64,000 nt of DNA from Phyllobacterium chamaecytisi (GCF_020164455.1 NZ_JAIQWW010000011.1:62001-126000), one strand, 5' to 3'. Shown: positions 1 through 9,221, numbered from the stretch's first letter. The notes: generated by a model from the sequence alone, not told the origin. Program-made: numbers and translations.

Positions 1-150
1 GCTGTTCTCGACGCCAAGTGCCGCGTTCGCGGCGTTCAGGGCCTGAGGGTCGTCGATGCATCGATCATGCCCACAATCGTGGCGGCAAACACAAATATCA
101 CAACGATCGCGATTGCCGAAAAGGCAGCCGATCTCATTTTGGCCGATTGA
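1..150 (+). CDS. GMC family oxidoreductase, C-terminal end (partial)
   Basis: The window opens inside this gene; 49 codons precede a TGA. The residues [19 protein letters not shown], followed by an AEKAADLI stretch, are the conserved C-terminal signature of glucose-methanol-choline oxidoreductases such as choline dehydrogenase. Known members are FAD flavoenzymes oxidising primary alcohols to aldehydes. Only the last tenth of the usual 530-550 residue protein is present, so the substrate cannot be judged. It lies 19 bp before an aldolase gene on the same strand and is probably the upstream member of the same catabolic operon. Confidence 0.85.
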   Translation, partial: AVLDAKCRVRGVQGLRVVDASIMPTIVAANTNITTIAIAEKAADLILAD

Positions 151-169
151 AATAACAAGGAAAATCAAG

Positions 170-952
170 ATGCGTGCGAATAAAGTCAAAGATATCTGGG
201 CAGCTGGCGGTGAGGTTATAACTGGCTGGCTCGGCATCCCCTCATCGATTTCGGCCGAACTGATGGCGCAGCAGGGCTGGGATGCCCTATGCGTGGATCT
301 TCAACACGGCGCGACGGATTATGTCGATGCGGTTCCGATGCTTCAGGCAATTTCCACGACCGACACGACACCGTTCGTCCGTGTTCCCTGGAACGATCCT
401 GCCATCATCGGCAAGGTGCTCGACGCCGGTGCGTATGGCGTGATCTGCCCTATGATCAACACAGCCGAGGAAGCCGACACTTTTGTTAAGGCGTGCCGGT
501 ATTTTCCAAAGGGCGGTCGCAGCGTCGGGCCACTGCGCGCGTCGCTTTATGCTGGGGCCGATTATTTTCAGCATGCCAATGACACAATCATCACGATGGC
601 GATGATCGAGAGCGAGCAGGCGGTCAAGAATCTGGAAGGCATCCTTGAGACCCCGAATCTCGACGCGATCTTCGTCGGTCCTTCGGATCTGGCAGTTACA
701 TATGGTGAAGCGCCGGGTTTCGATCCTCGCTACCCGGTTGTCTATGAAGCAATCGAGTATATCGCCGCCAAGTGCAAGGAAGCAGGCGTGATCCCGGGTA
801 TCCACTGCGGTTCGGTTGCCTATGGCGCCGACATGCGCAAGATGGGTTATCGTTTCATGGCCTATCTTTCGGATTTTCGCATGCTGCAACAAACTGTGGC
901 TCGCGGACTACCGGCATTTCGCGCCGGAACGCCAAGCACAATGACGCCTTGA
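170..952 (+). CDS. HpcH/HpaI-type class II aldolase
   Basis: A 260-residue protein of the HpaI / 2-dehydro-3-deoxyglucarate aldolase family, a metal-dependent TIM barrel cleaving or forming 2-keto-4-hydroxy acids to pyruvate plus an aldehyde. The family residues are visible: His46 in DLQHG, Arg71 in VRVPW, Glu147 in MIES and Asp173 in GPSDLA, matching the base and metal ligands of HpaI. The ATG at 170 is chosen because AAGG at 157-160 precedes it and the 38 codons upstream in frame overlap the previous gene and do not resemble the family. It probably cleaves an intermediate made by the neighbouring oxidoreductases; the true substrate is unknown. Confidence 0.88.
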   Translation: MRANKVKDIWAAGGEVITGWLGIPSSISAELMAQQGWDALCVDLQHGATDYVDAVPMLQAISTTDTTPFVRVPWNDPAIIGKVLDAGAYGVICPMINTAEEADTFVKACRYFPKGGRSVGPLRASLYAGADYFQHANDTIITMAMIESEQAVKNLEGILETPNLDAIFVGPSDLAVTYGEAPGFDPRYPVVYEAIEYIAAKCKEAGVIPGIHCGSVAYGADMRKMGYRFMAYLSDFRMLQQTVARGLPAFRAGTPSTMTP

Positions 953-975
953 ATGGGCGAGCCTGAGTCCATGTC

Positions 976-2247
976 ATGAATTCGAAAGTATCACCGCCCG
1001 ACGCCCGACGGGTCACCGTCATCGGTGCAGGTATCATCGGCGTATGTACGGCAAATTATCTACTCAAGCAGGGCTTTGCCGTCGATTTGGTAGACCCTGC
1101 GATCCCAGGCTCAGAGGAGCAATGCTCCTTTGGGAATGCGGGGGGTATCTGTCCCGGCTCATGCATTCCCAACTCGATGCCCGGTGTTTGGAAAAATGTA
1201 CCAAAATGGCTGATGGATCCTGAAGGCCCGCTGTTCGTGCGCCTGGCTTATTTGCCCCATGCACTACCGTGGCTGCTGCGCTTTCTTGTTTCCAGCCGCA
1301 AGTCCCGCGTCGAGGAAATATCAGCGGCCATGCGCTCGCTGCATCGCTATACGTTCGAATGCTACGAACCCTTGATCAGAGAAGCCGGGTGCGAAGACCT
1401 GTTGCACAAACGTGGCCAGCTCTTCGTTCATGAAAGTGCAGATGGCCCAGGAAAAGGTGCCTATGGTCTGGGTCTGCGGCGGGAGCACGGCGTTAATGTC
1501 CAGATACTGAATGCCGACGAAATCCGTCAGCTGGAACCCGCGTTGGCCCCGATCTTCAAAAGCGCGGTCTATCTGCCCGAGCAGGGTCAATGCCCGAATC
1601 CTGGCCGGTTGGTGGCAAAACTTGCCGAAAACGCGGTGCGCCACGGCGCGCGACTGGTGCGTGCACGAGTGATCGGCTTCGAGATGGCGGGAAATGGTCC
1701 CGTTGCTTTGAAACTGGAAGACGGTTCACGAATGCCGGTCGAAACTGTTGTGCTTGCCGCAGGGGCATGGTCGGCACACCTTGCAAAAATGCTTGGGGAT
1801 CACATTCCTTTCGAATCGGAGCGCGGCTACCATGTCACCGTGAAGGATGCCGATACGGGACTTCGCATCCAGACGATTTCAGCCGATCGTAAATTCGTCG
1901 CCTCACCGATGGAAGACGGTTTGCGCATTGCGGGAAACGTCGAGTTCGCCGGTTTGAATGCCCCTGCCAACATGGCGAGGGCAGACGTGCTTCTGAACCA
2001 GGCTCGGCCAATGTTCAAAAAACTGGAGATTGGTGAAATAACGCGTTGGATGGGACATCGCCCGGGCACGCCTGACAGCATCCCGGTTATCGATAAGGCA
2101 TCGCGCGCCGATAATGTGATTTACGCCTTTGGCCATGGCCATCAAGGCTTGATTGGCGGTGCGGTTACCGGAAAAATCGTTTCCGAAATCGCGGCAGGTA
2201 TGCCGACGACCATCGATATCTCACCTTTTCGGCTCGATCGGTTCTGA
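976..2247 (+). CDS. FAD-dependent D-amino-acid dehydrogenase-like oxidoreductase
   Basis: A 423-residue DAO-fold flavoprotein resembling the DadA small subunit. Residues 13-22 (VTVIGAGIIG) form the Rossmann FAD-binding motif, followed by SFGNAGGICPGS, and the C-terminal part has the FGHGHQGLIGG stretch typical of DadA-like oxidases. Known relatives deaminate D-amino acids oxidatively, passing electrons to quinones; others in this family act on N-methyl amino acids. It follows the aldolase by 23 bp in the same direction. No strong ribosome site is visible before the ATG, so translation may be coupled. The catabolic setting suggests oxidation of an amino or hydroxy acid, which is inference. Confidence 0.87.
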   Translation: MNSKVSPPDARRVTVIGAGIIGVCTANYLLKQGFAVDLVDPAIPGSEEQCSFGNAGGICPGSCIPNSMPGVWKNVPKWLMDPEGPLFVRLAYLPHALPWLLRFLVSSRKSRVEEISAAMRSLHRYTFECYEPLIREAGCEDLLHKRGQLFVHESADGPGKGAYGLGLRREHGVNVQILNADEIRQLEPALAPIFKSAVYLPEQGQCPNPGRLVAKLAENAVRHGARLVRARVIGFEMAGNGPVALKLEDGSRMPVETVVLAAGAWSAHLAKMLGDHIPFESERGYHVTVKDADTGLRIQTISADRKFVASPMEDGLRIAGNVEFAGLNAPANMARADVLLNQARPMFKKLEIGEITRWMGHRPGTPDSIPVIDKASRADNVIYAFGHGHQGLIGGAVTGKIVSEIAAGMPTTIDISPFRLDRF

Positions 2248-2289
2248 TCACGGCAGCATTGGTGCCCAATTCCCTTGCACGAGGAAATA

Positions 2290-3735
2290 ATGACCGCGAT
2301 CACTGTCGAAAATAGGTTGGATCTGGACGATCCCAAGCGCGCATATGCGGTGTTGATATGCGACCTGCTTGGTTTGCGCTTTGGCAAAGATGGTCGGCCC
2401 GACATATCTGAAATCAGGGCCCATATCGAAGCGAAGGGTGGCGTGTTTCATGATTGTCCAATCACCGGGATTGCAGAACTCACGAAGGGGCTCATTCATT
2501 TCTTTTATCAACCTCATCTGAGTACCCGCGATGAGCTGATCGAGGCGGCAGGCAATGGGCGCTATGATGCGGTGATTGCCGCGGCGACCTTTCTGCCGGC
2601 GGAAACGGTTTTTCCACTAGGAGGCGTCCGCATCGGTGCCGGTACTGGAAATATGGGGTCTGCATCATGGGGTGGTGGCAGCGGGGAGGGCGGCGGTGCT
2701 CCCCTGATGAACACGCCCGGCATCAATAGCCGTGCTACAGCTCAAATGGTGATGAAGGCCATATTGAAAGTCTTGCCCGATTTACCCGTCGATAAATTGC
2801 ATGCGCTTGTTGCTGCGGGCGATTTCGACACCGGTAAAGATTTGCAAAATTTTCCCACCGAGAAGCTTGAAGGGAAAACCATTGCCGTCATCGGATATGG
2901 CAATATCGGTCGTGAGGTGGCTAAACTCGCCCACGCATTTGGCATGAAGGTCGTAATTTATGCGCGCTCCCGCCATAGAGTGCGAATAGAAGGCGAAGGA
3001 TTCGCCTATGCGGACACTCCTGGCGCGGCCGCTTCAGGCGCCCATGTGTTGACGGTGCATGTCGGGCTCGGCAATTTGAACTCTGATACGAAGAAATTTG
3101 CCAATGCAGGGTTGATAAACAGTGATGTGCTTGATGTGATGTGCGACGGTTCCGTGGTGATAAATTATGATCGCGGCGAGGTCCTTGACATCACGAGCCT
3201 CCGCCGAGCTTTAGCCAGTGGCAAGGTTCGCCACGCGGCCATTGATGCGGATCTTTTCAAGAACGATGAAACCAGCGAACTGTCGGGCCCCATGCTCCCT
3301 TATCTGCAGTTGGCGCGGAACTTCCCCGGGCAACTTGAACTGTTGCCGCACGCTGCGGCCGACACAGATCACGTCTCGCGTGTCGCCGGGGCCAAACAGG
3401 CGGTCGATCAGATAGTTGACGTTATCCGTCGCAAGGTGGTGGTGAACCTCAGGGGCACTTTACCCGAAGGGTATAAAAACGGTGGCGCTATCGTTCCCAC
3501 CGGCATTGGATCCATTACGCCTAGACGCGTTTTGGCGCTTTTTTCGCAGGCCGGGATGGTTGAGGAGCTTGCAGAGCTCAGCGAATTGAACGCTAGACTC
3601 TGGCTGCAGGCAATCAAGGTGCCGACAAAAGAGCGTCAGGCTTTTGTTGATCTACAAGGCAAGCAGCTCATTAGCCTCCTCAATAAGCTTTGCCTATTTG
3701 CGGAAGAGAACTCGCTTAGGGGTTACTACGAATAG
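2290..3735 (+). CDS. Atypical NAD-dependent 2-hydroxyacid dehydrogenase with C-terminal extension
   Basis: A 481-residue protein. The central GYGNIG motif (about residues 202-207) and the following region match the NAD-binding domain of D-2-hydroxyacid / phosphoglycerate dehydrogenases; NYDRGEVLD and LLPHAAADT sit where the catalytic Arg and His loops should be. It is odd in three ways: a glycine-rich insert at about residues 118-137, a DADLF segment where the usual Glu-containing loop is expected, and about 90 extra residues at the C-terminus. The ATG at 2290 has GAGG at 2281-2284; a TTG 15 nt upstream is less likely. Family members usually have 310-340 residues. Substrate unknown. Confidence 0.75.
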   Translation: MTAITVENRLDLDDPKRAYAVLICDLLGLRFGKDGRPDISEIRAHIEAKGGVFHDCPITGIAELTKGLIHFFYQPHLSTRDELIEAAGNGRYDAVIAAATFLPAETVFPLGGVRIGAGTGNMGSASWGGGSGEGGGAPLMNTPGINSRATAQMVMKAILKVLPDLPVDKLHALVAAGDFDTGKDLQNFPTEKLEGKTIAVIGYGNIGREVAKLAHAFGMKVVIYARSRHRVRIEGEGFAYADTPGAAASGAHVLTVHVGLGNLNSDTKKFANAGLINSDVLDVMCDGSVVINYDRGEVLDITSLRRALASGKVRHAAIDADLFKNDETSELSGPMLPYLQLARNFPGQLELLPHAAADTDHVSRVAGAKQAVDQIVDVIRRKVVVNLRGTLPEGYKNGGAIVPTGIGSITPRRVLALFSQAGMVEELAELSELNARLWLQAIKVPTKERQAFVDLQGKQLISLLNKLCLFAEENSLRGYYE

Positions 3736-4038
3736 CAAACCGATTTTACGAACGATCAACTCAACCAAATCTCCAATGGGATTTTTATCCCTACGCAGGC
3801 TGCTGATTGGAAACGTGGTCATGGCACTGTGACGGAGTGAAACTCTTGCTAGCACAGGGCGCCCATGGCAATCGCAATTGGATTATTGCCCCAATCGGCA
3901 TTTTCAAGGAACAGTTATCGATCCGTGCCAACGTTGCACACGCATGAAGCGGGCATGAATTTGCTTCATGCTCTTGACAGGACAGTCGGTCGCATGTCGC
4001 ATTCCCGAGGCATCATTCGGGCTTGTGATTTAGATTTT
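3736..4038. other. Intergenic stretch between convergent genes
   Basis: About 300 bp between the end of the hydroxyacid dehydrogenase gene and the end of the convergent hydrolase gene. Short open frames here lack ribosome sites and recognisable domains. No clear terminator hairpin with a T run, repeat or RNA gene was found. Confidence 0.5.
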
Positions 4039-5136
4039 CTACGCTCGTACCACTTCGATGATGGTTCTGAGAACTTTATCTCTCGAAGCAGCTTCGATCC
4101 AGCGAAGCACGACAACAAGCTCGTGTTCCGGATCTGCCAACAGGAGATTTCCACCGAGGCCGGCCGCCCAGAAGGTCCCCTTTGAAAACGCTGAAAACGT
4201 CTCGTTCGTATTGAGCCACCACAGAAAGCCGTACTCAGGTTTTAGTGGCGACGGCCGCAAGCTGATATCGACCCAACGATCGGGCAGGATCCGTTCGCCG
4301 TTCCAAATGCCGCGCCGAAGGTAGAGCTGCCCGATCAAAGCAAGGTCAATCGCGCTCACCTGCATTCCGCCACCCCAATGCGAGCCGCCAGGAACAAATT
4401 GAATTTTGCGACCGTGCCAATCGATATCGCTCTCCTGGAACCCGTTCCACGTCCATGTCTGCGAGGCCCCAAGCGGTCGCATTAAATTGCGGTCGAGGAC
4501 GACGGGCAGCGGTTCCTGGAAGAGGATCGTCAAGGCGGCGCAAAGCGCGTTAATGCGCACGTCGTTATATTCCCAGTACGAACCCGGCACTTGAATCTCT
4601 CTGAACGAGCCCTTTGGCAGGATCGCAACTGCTCCTCCCACGGCACGGTGCCAGTCGATTGAATCCGGCCGACCGAATAGCGTTCCTGTCCATTCGCTCG
4701 TCAGTTGGAGCAGCTGGTGCCACGTCACGCTTCCATTGTGGGGTCCGGAAAACCAATCAGCCTCCACCGAGGCCGAAACGGGAGCATCAAGATCAGAGAT
4801 CAACCCGTCCCGATAAGCGATACCCGCGAGCGCATTCACGAAGATTTTCGTTAGGCTGAAGGCAACATCGGCCCTGTCCGGCGTGCCCCAGCTTGCCACA
4901 AGCTTGTCACGACGAATAATCACTCCAGTCGATGGGCCGCGGTCTTTCATCGGACCCATCAACGCAGCGAGCGGACCTTCACCACCGGCGAGGTTCGCTT
5001 CATACATAAGCTGACCAGTATCCGTCGGAATTTCCGTTCCGCATGCTGCGGCAAAGGACACAACCTTTGAAAGCGCGTCTGAATCGAAGAAGGATTGATC
5101 GGCATTCACATAGGCAGGGCGTAATTGTTGGGTCAC
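4039..5136 (-). CDS. Serine hydrolase, beta-lactamase/EstB family
   Basis: A 365-residue class C beta-lactamase-fold hydrolase. The SxxK motif is SLTK at residues 94-97, where Ser94 is the expected nucleophile. A second motif of the YxN type is seen in YWEYNDVRI, and a GGG-rich segment (FVPGGSHWGGGMQ) precedes the C-terminal LWWLN region. No signal peptide is seen, which points to a cytoplasmic esterase, amidase or lactonase rather than a periplasmic beta-lactamase. It lies 15 bp downstream of an IclR regulator gene on the same strand and is probably in its operon, so it may open an ester or lactone of the substrate handled by this cluster. Confidence 0.8.
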   Translation of the reverse strand: MTQQLRPAYVNADQSFFDSDALSKVVSFAAACGTEIPTDTGQLMYEANLAGGEGPLAALMGPMKDRGPSTGVIIRRDKLVASWGTPDRADVAFSLTKIFVNALAGIAYRDGLISDLDAPVSASVEADWFSGPHNGSVTWHQLLQLTSEWTGTLFGRPDSIDWHRAVGGAVAILPKGSFREIQVPGSYWEYNDVRINALCAALTILFQEPLPVVLDRNLMRPLGASQTWTWNGFQESDIDWHGRKIQFVPGGSHWGGGMQVSAIDLALIGQLYLRRGIWNGERILPDRWVDISLRPSPLKPEYGFLWWLNTNETFSAFSKGTFWAAGLGGNLLLADPEHELVVVLRWIEAASRDKVLRTIIEVVRA

Positions 5137-5151
5137 ATCGCCACCGTTTGC

Positions 5152-5892
5152 CTAGAAAGTCGCTACACATTCTCGAATGATACGGCCAAGCTCGTGCATG
5201 CGATCGCGATCAATCCGCACTGTTGGCCCCGACAAACTGATTGCGCCAATGACCACGCCGGCCTCATCCAGGATCGGTGCAGCGGCACAACGAACACCTT
5301 CATAAAGCCGCTCGTCGTCAATGGCGTAACCGCGTTCGATAATCTCGGCGAGCTCAGCTGCTGTAGGACGAAGACTTGGAGGAATGGGAAGTGCCTGAGC
5401 CTTGTCCCCCAAAAAAGCGAGGAAGACTTTACCCAGAGCCGTATTGTGAACTGGTGCGAGAGTTCCGGTGGGTCGATCGACCATCAAGGGTACATTTGGG
5501 ACCTCCCGCTCGAGATACAAGACTCGGTCGTCGGCAAGAACCCCAAGATGGGCGGACTCACCAGTGAGCTCGACAAGCGTCTTCAGGACGGGCCGCGAGC
5601 GTTCCCGAATACCCGGCCTCGTGCCGGGCAGTCCTAGAGATTCCAGAAGCTTGGGCCCCGGAAAAAATCGTCTGCGCTCGTCCTGTCGCGCGTATCCCGA
5701 AACGACGAGCGTTTGTAGCATGCGTGATGCCAATCCCTTGTCGATGTCAAGGAGGGTGGCAACGTCCGTAGTCCTGACACCGTTCCGCTCCCTTAGACAG
5801 TCAAGCGCCCGTAGCCCCTTGGCCAGCGACTTCATTGGTCCGATGAGCGTATCCCGTCCGGGATTTCCGGTCGTTTCAACAAGTTCAAGCAT
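5152..5892 (-). CDS. IclR family transcriptional regulator
   Basis: A 246-residue IclR-type regulator. The N-terminal winged helix spans about residues 20-85 (LAKGLRALDCLRER, then VATLLDIDKGLASRMLQTL) and the C-terminal effector domain includes DERLYEGVRCAAAPI and AISLSGPTVR, both typical of the family. Family members bind small acids and usually control an adjacent catabolic operon. The gene is divergent from the second hydroxyacid dehydrogenase and transporter genes and co-directional with the serine hydrolase. A 17-bp palindrome 17 bp before its start, with a related repeat nearer the divergent gene, suggests autoregulation and control of both sides. Confidence 0.92.
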   Translation of the reverse strand: MLELVETTGNPGRDTLIGPMKSLAKGLRALDCLRERNGVRTTDVATLLDIDKGLASRMLQTLVVSGYARQDERRRFFPGPKLLESLGLPGTRPGIRERSRPVLKTLVELTGESAHLGVLADDRVLYLEREVPNVPLMVDRPTGTLAPVHNTALGKVFLAFLGDKAQALPIPPSLRPTAAELAEIIERGYAIDDERLYEGVRCAAAPILDEAGVVIGAISLSGPTVRIDRDRMHELGRIIRECVATF

Positions 5893-5909
5893 CTTTTAAC
5901 CGTCCATTC

Positions 5910-5926
5910 GTTGCATATATTGCAAC
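5910..5926. promoter_or_regulatory. Palindromic operator candidate for the IclR regulator
   Basis: GTTGCATATATTGCAAC has perfect 6-bp arms (GTTGCA/TGCAAC) around TATAT, in the AT-rich gap between the divergent IclR and dehydrogenase genes. The same TTGC/GCAA core recurs at 6083-6112. Position and symmetry suit an IclR dimer site; binding itself is inferred. Confidence 0.55.
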
Positions 5927-6082
5927 ATAAAAATTTGTTTCTTGCAATGGCTGAAATTTATCCAGGAGAGCAATGTTCGCTCAAAATGAATAAAATCAGT
6001 CATTTATACACAATTTCCCATAATGTTGGTATATTATTTCACCTCGAAGCAGGATTTTAGCATGGTATCGCTTCGATAAGAG

Positions 6083-6112
6083 TTGTTGCTTTGTTAGAAA
6101 AATCTGCAACAA
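6083..6112. promoter_or_regulatory. Second inverted repeat, candidate IclR site near the divergent operon
   Basis: TTGTTGC at 6083-6089 and GCAACAA at 6106-6112 are exact inverted 7-mers separated by 16 bp. They share the TTGC/GCAA core with the palindrome at 5910-5926 and lie about 100 bp before the hydroxyacid dehydrogenase start. The rest of the roughly 320-bp gap (5893-6210) holds no gene that I can support. Confidence 0.45.
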
Positions 6113-6210
6113 TTGGACTCAAGCAGGAGCATATATGCCTGTGATCAATATGGATGCAGAAACCGTGGAGGCGGTCGATGTGTCGCTGGCGTCTCCAGGG
6201 AGGAGAAGCA

Positions 6211-7188
6211 ATGTCTGATAGCGCTGTTCGAGCGGCTGGCAACAGCCGTCCGGTAATCGCGTGCAACCTCGACGACGACCAGGTCGAGAGATTGCGTGCA
6301 CATCCAAGCAATCCGATCGTTCTGGCTTATAGCGACAGTCGACCGGTCTGGGATGTGCCTTCCGAGGCCGATTTTCTGTTTACCTTTTTCAAGGGCTGGA
6401 GCGTAGCGCCGAAAGAACCTCCGGCAGGTTGGCCGCATCGGTTGAAGTGGGTCCAGATTGCCTCGGCCGGTATTGATGCCTTTCCGGCTTGGGTGTTCGA
6501 CGCACCGCTAGTCACCACTGGGCGCGGGATATCAGCTGAAGCAATCGCCGAATATGCGATTGCCGCGATTTTCGCGCACGAAAAGAAGTTGTTCGAGGAT
6601 TTGCTTGTTCATTCCCGCAGCGAATGGAACAAGCGGACCCTCGGTATGGTCTCTGGCAAGGGGCTGGGTATTCTTGGATTCGGTGCCATCGGTGCACGGG
6701 TTGCCGGCAAGGCGCTGGCGCTTGGCATGCATGTCAGCGCGGTGACGCGATCGTTCCAGCTCGCCAACGGAGAAGTGAAGCGATATGGTACCCTCGAAGA
6801 GATGATCGCTGATGTCGATCATCTGCTGCTTGCCGTGCCGCTTACTGAGGCGACCCGGCACATTGTCAAGCTCGACACTCTCCGCAAGGCAAAGCCAGGT
6901 CTTCACATTATCAATGTCTGCCGCGGCGACGTCATCGATGATAATGCGCTTCTCGATGCCCTTGACGAGGGTCGAATCGCTGCCGCGACACTTGATGTGA
7001 CGACGCCGGAGCCACTTCCAGACGGCCACGCCTTCTATAAACATCCCTCCATTCGTCTGACCCCGCATATATCCTGGACCTCCGAGGATAATCCCGCCCG
7101 CATCGCTGCCAAGCTTCACACCAATCTCGATCGTTTCCTTTCAGGAGATGAGCTCGAAGATATCGTTGTCGCTGGACGAGGCTATTGA
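6211..7188 (+). CDS. D-2-hydroxyacid dehydrogenase (NAD(P)-dependent)
   Basis: A 325-residue member of the D-isomer-specific 2-hydroxyacid dehydrogenase family, interconverting 2-hydroxy and 2-keto acids. LGFGAIGARVAG at about 155-166 is the dinucleotide fold. NVCRGDVIDD gives the catalytic loop, TLDVTTPEPLP the Glu-containing loop and LTPHIS the catalytic His. The ATG at 6211 follows AGGGAGGAG at 6197-6204; the longer frame from 6154 has no such site. It is the first gene of the operon that continues with the TctBAC-type transporter, so its substrate or product may be what the transporter imports. Confidence 0.9.
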   Translation: MSDSAVRAAGNSRPVIACNLDDDQVERLRAHPSNPIVLAYSDSRPVWDVPSEADFLFTFFKGWSVAPKEPPAGWPHRLKWVQIASAGIDAFPAWVFDAPLVTTGRGISAEAIAEYAIAAIFAHEKKLFEDLLVHSRSEWNKRTLGMVSGKGLGILGFGAIGARVAGKALALGMHVSAVTRSFQLANGEVKRYGTLEEMIADVDHLLLAVPLTEATRHIVKLDTLRKAKPGLHIINVCRGDVIDDNALLDALDEGRIAAATLDVTTPEPLPDGHAFYKHPSIRLTPHISWTSEDNPARIAAKLHTNLDRFLSGDELEDIVVAGRGY

Positions 7189-7196
7189 GGCAGCTG

Positions 7197-7688
7197 ATGA
7201 GTAACGCTTCACAACCTTCTTCCGATAGAACCAATCGCCCGCTCGCTGCCTTCTGCATCGTCGTCGGGCTCGGCGCCTTGTGGGTTTCCAGAAACTACGA
7301 TGCTGGAACCGTCATCAGCATGGGCCCCGGATTCTTTCCAAAGGCCGTTGCAGGATTGTTGATTTTCCTTGGGATCATTGTGTTTCTCGTCAACGGCCGC
7401 GACGTGGAGCCGTCGGAGGATCCAGAGCAACCGGGTATTGGCCTGCTTTCGCTCGGACGCATTCTCCTGTTCGTGGTTGGCTCGGTCGTCCTGTTCGGCA
7501 TGACGTTGCATCCCTTGGGCCTTCCGGTGGCAACATTTCTGATGGTGGCGCTTGCAAGTGCCGCCCGAAGCGGCGCGCGACCAGTAACCGTGATCCTGAC
7601 AGCACTGGTGCTCGCGGTTATTGCCACTCTTCTCTTTGCATTTGCTCTGCAGCTGCAGATACCGGTCTATCCGGAGCTACTCAAATGA
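7197..7688 (+). CDS. tctB: Tripartite tricarboxylate transporter small membrane subunit (TctB family)
   Basis: A 163-residue hydrophobic protein with about four membrane segments and the GPGFFPKAVAGLL motif typical of TctB. In TTT systems TctB forms the inner-membrane permease with TctA and works with a periplasmic TctC receptor, driven by an ion gradient. GAGG at 7187-7190 supports the ATG at 7197. Its last codons overlap the tctA start (ATGA), so the two are translationally coupled. The gene order B-A-C differs from the classical CBA order but is common in alphaproteobacteria. Confidence 0.85.
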   Translation: MSNASQPSSDRTNRPLAAFCIVVGLGALWVSRNYDAGTVISMGPGFFPKAVAGLLIFLGIIVFLVNGRDVEPSEDPEQPGIGLLSLGRILLFVVGSVVLFGMTLHPLGLPVATFLMVALASAARSGARPVTVILTALVLAVIATLLFAFALQLQIPVYPELLK

Positions 7689-9202
7689 TCGGTCACATGG
7701 ACATCCTAAATGGCATTGTGCTCGGGCTGCAGGTTGCGTCCGATCCGACCAATATCCTCTTTTGCCTGGTTGGCTGCCTCGTTGGGACATTGGTCGGCGT
7801 TCTCCCGGGTCTTGGCCCGACAGCGACGATTGCGATCCTGCTCCCGCTGACTTTCGGGCTTCCCCCGGTAACCGGCCTGATCACGCTAGCGGGCATTTAT
7901 TATGGGGCACAGTATGGCGGATCGACAACTTCGATCCTGTTGCGCCTGCCCGGAGAGGCTTCGTCAGTCGTTACCGTGATCGACGGTCATGCTATGACCC
8001 GAAACGGGCGTGGTGGAGCAGCTTTGACCATTGCGGCACTGGCTTCGTTTCTCGCCGGCACCATCGGCACCTTCTTCATGGCCGCTTTCGCTCCGGTTCT
8101 CGCGGTGGCGGTCCTCAAATTTGGCGCTCCGGAATACTTCATGCTGATGTTCCTTGGACTGATCACATCGGTCGTCCTGGCACAAGGATCTGTGTTGCGT
8201 GCGCTGGCGATGATCATGCTCGGACTGCTGCTTGGCCTTGCCGGCACTGACGTGAACTCAGGCCAGTACCGCTTTGATTTTGGTTTCTACGAATTGCTGA
8301 ACGGCGTGCCGTTCGTTCCGGTTGTCGTCGGCCTTTTTGGGATCGCCGACATTCTTGTTGCCCTCGAACGGGCAGTAAAGGACGAAGCGCCTCCTGTCGT
8401 CCACCGGATCAGCAGCCTGTGGCCCACCAAGGAGGAAGCGCGCCGAGCAACACCTGCGGCTTTTCGCGGAACGGTGATCGGCCTGGTGCTCGGACTACTG
8501 CCCGGTGGCGGCGCTCTTTTGAGTTCGTTCATGGCCTATACCGTAGAGAAGCGCTTCTCGAAGACGCCAGAAAAATTTGGAACCGGCATGGTAGAGGGTG
8601 TCGCAGCGCCGGAAGCAGCCAACAATTCTGGTGCCCAGACCGCGTTTCTCCCGCTGCTGACATTGGGCATTCCGTCGAATGCGATCATGGCGCTCATGGT
8701 CGGAGCGATGATGGTTCACGGCATCGTGCCTGGACCACGCATCATGACCAATCAGCCTGATCTCTTCTGGGGCCTTATCGCCAGCATGTGGATCGGCAAT
8801 CTGATGCTGCTCGTCATCAACCTGCCTCTCGTCGGGATATGGGTACAGCTCTTGAAGATCCGCTACCAGTTCCTCTTCCCGACCATTCTCGTCGTCAGCA
8901 TCATCGGTATCTATGGCGTTGAGTTCACCACCTTCGACGTTTACCTGACGGCTATCTTCGGATTGCTGGGTTACTTCCTTCACAAATGCCGATGCGAACC
9001 GGCGCCGCTGATTCTCGCCTTCGTGCTTGGACCAATGATGGAGGAGTATTTCCGACGCTCCATGCTTGTGGCGCGCGGGGATATGTCGATCTTCATCACG
9101 CATCCGATCAGTCTCGCCATGCTCGTCGTGACCATCGGGCTGCTTCTCAGCCTTCTTTTCCCGTTTATTCAATCGTTCCGGCAGAAAGCATTTGCCGAGT
9201 AA
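7685..9202 (+). CDS. tctA: Tripartite tricarboxylate transporter large permease (TctA family)
   Basis: A 505-residue protein of the expected TctA length with many hydrophobic helices. The conserved GVLPGLGPTATIAILLPLTFGL and YGAQYGGSTTSILL segments near the N-terminus and GLLPGGGALLSSF and APEAANNSGAQTAFLPLLTLGIP in the second half are the duplicated family signatures. It is the channel-forming inner-membrane part of the solute:ion symporter. The ATG at 7685 overlaps the tctB stop by 4 nt. The substrate class is carboxylates by family; the exact one is unknown. Confidence 0.95.
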   Translation: MIGHMDILNGIVLGLQVASDPTNILFCLVGCLVGTLVGVLPGLGPTATIAILLPLTFGLPPVTGLITLAGIYYGAQYGGSTTSILLRLPGEASSVVTVIDGHAMTRNGRGGAALTIAALASFLAGTIGTFFMAAFAPVLAVAVLKFGAPEYFMLMFLGLITSVVLAQGSVLRALAMIMLGLLLGLAGTDVNSGQYRFDFGFYELLNGVPFVPVVVGLFGIADILVALERAVKDEAPPVVHRISSLWPTKEEARRATPAAFRGTVIGLVLGLLPGGGALLSSFMAYTVEKRFSKTPEKFGTGMVEGVAAPEAANNSGAQTAFLPLLTLGIPSNAIMALMVGAMMVHGIVPGPRIMTNQPDLFWGLIASMWIGNLMLLVINLPLVGIWVQLLKIRYQFLFPTILVVSIIGIYGVEFTTFDVYLTAIFGLLGYFLHKCRCEPAPLILAFVLGPMMEEYFRRSMLVARGDMSIFITHPISLAMLVVTIGLLLSLLFPFIQSFRQKAFAE

Positions 9203-9221
9203 CGCTACCGGAGGACTTCGC

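Noticed and set aside
4039-5136. Antibiotic-resistance beta-lactamase
   Set aside because: It has the fold and SxxK motif but no signal peptide, and the context is catabolic; EstB-like esterases share these features.
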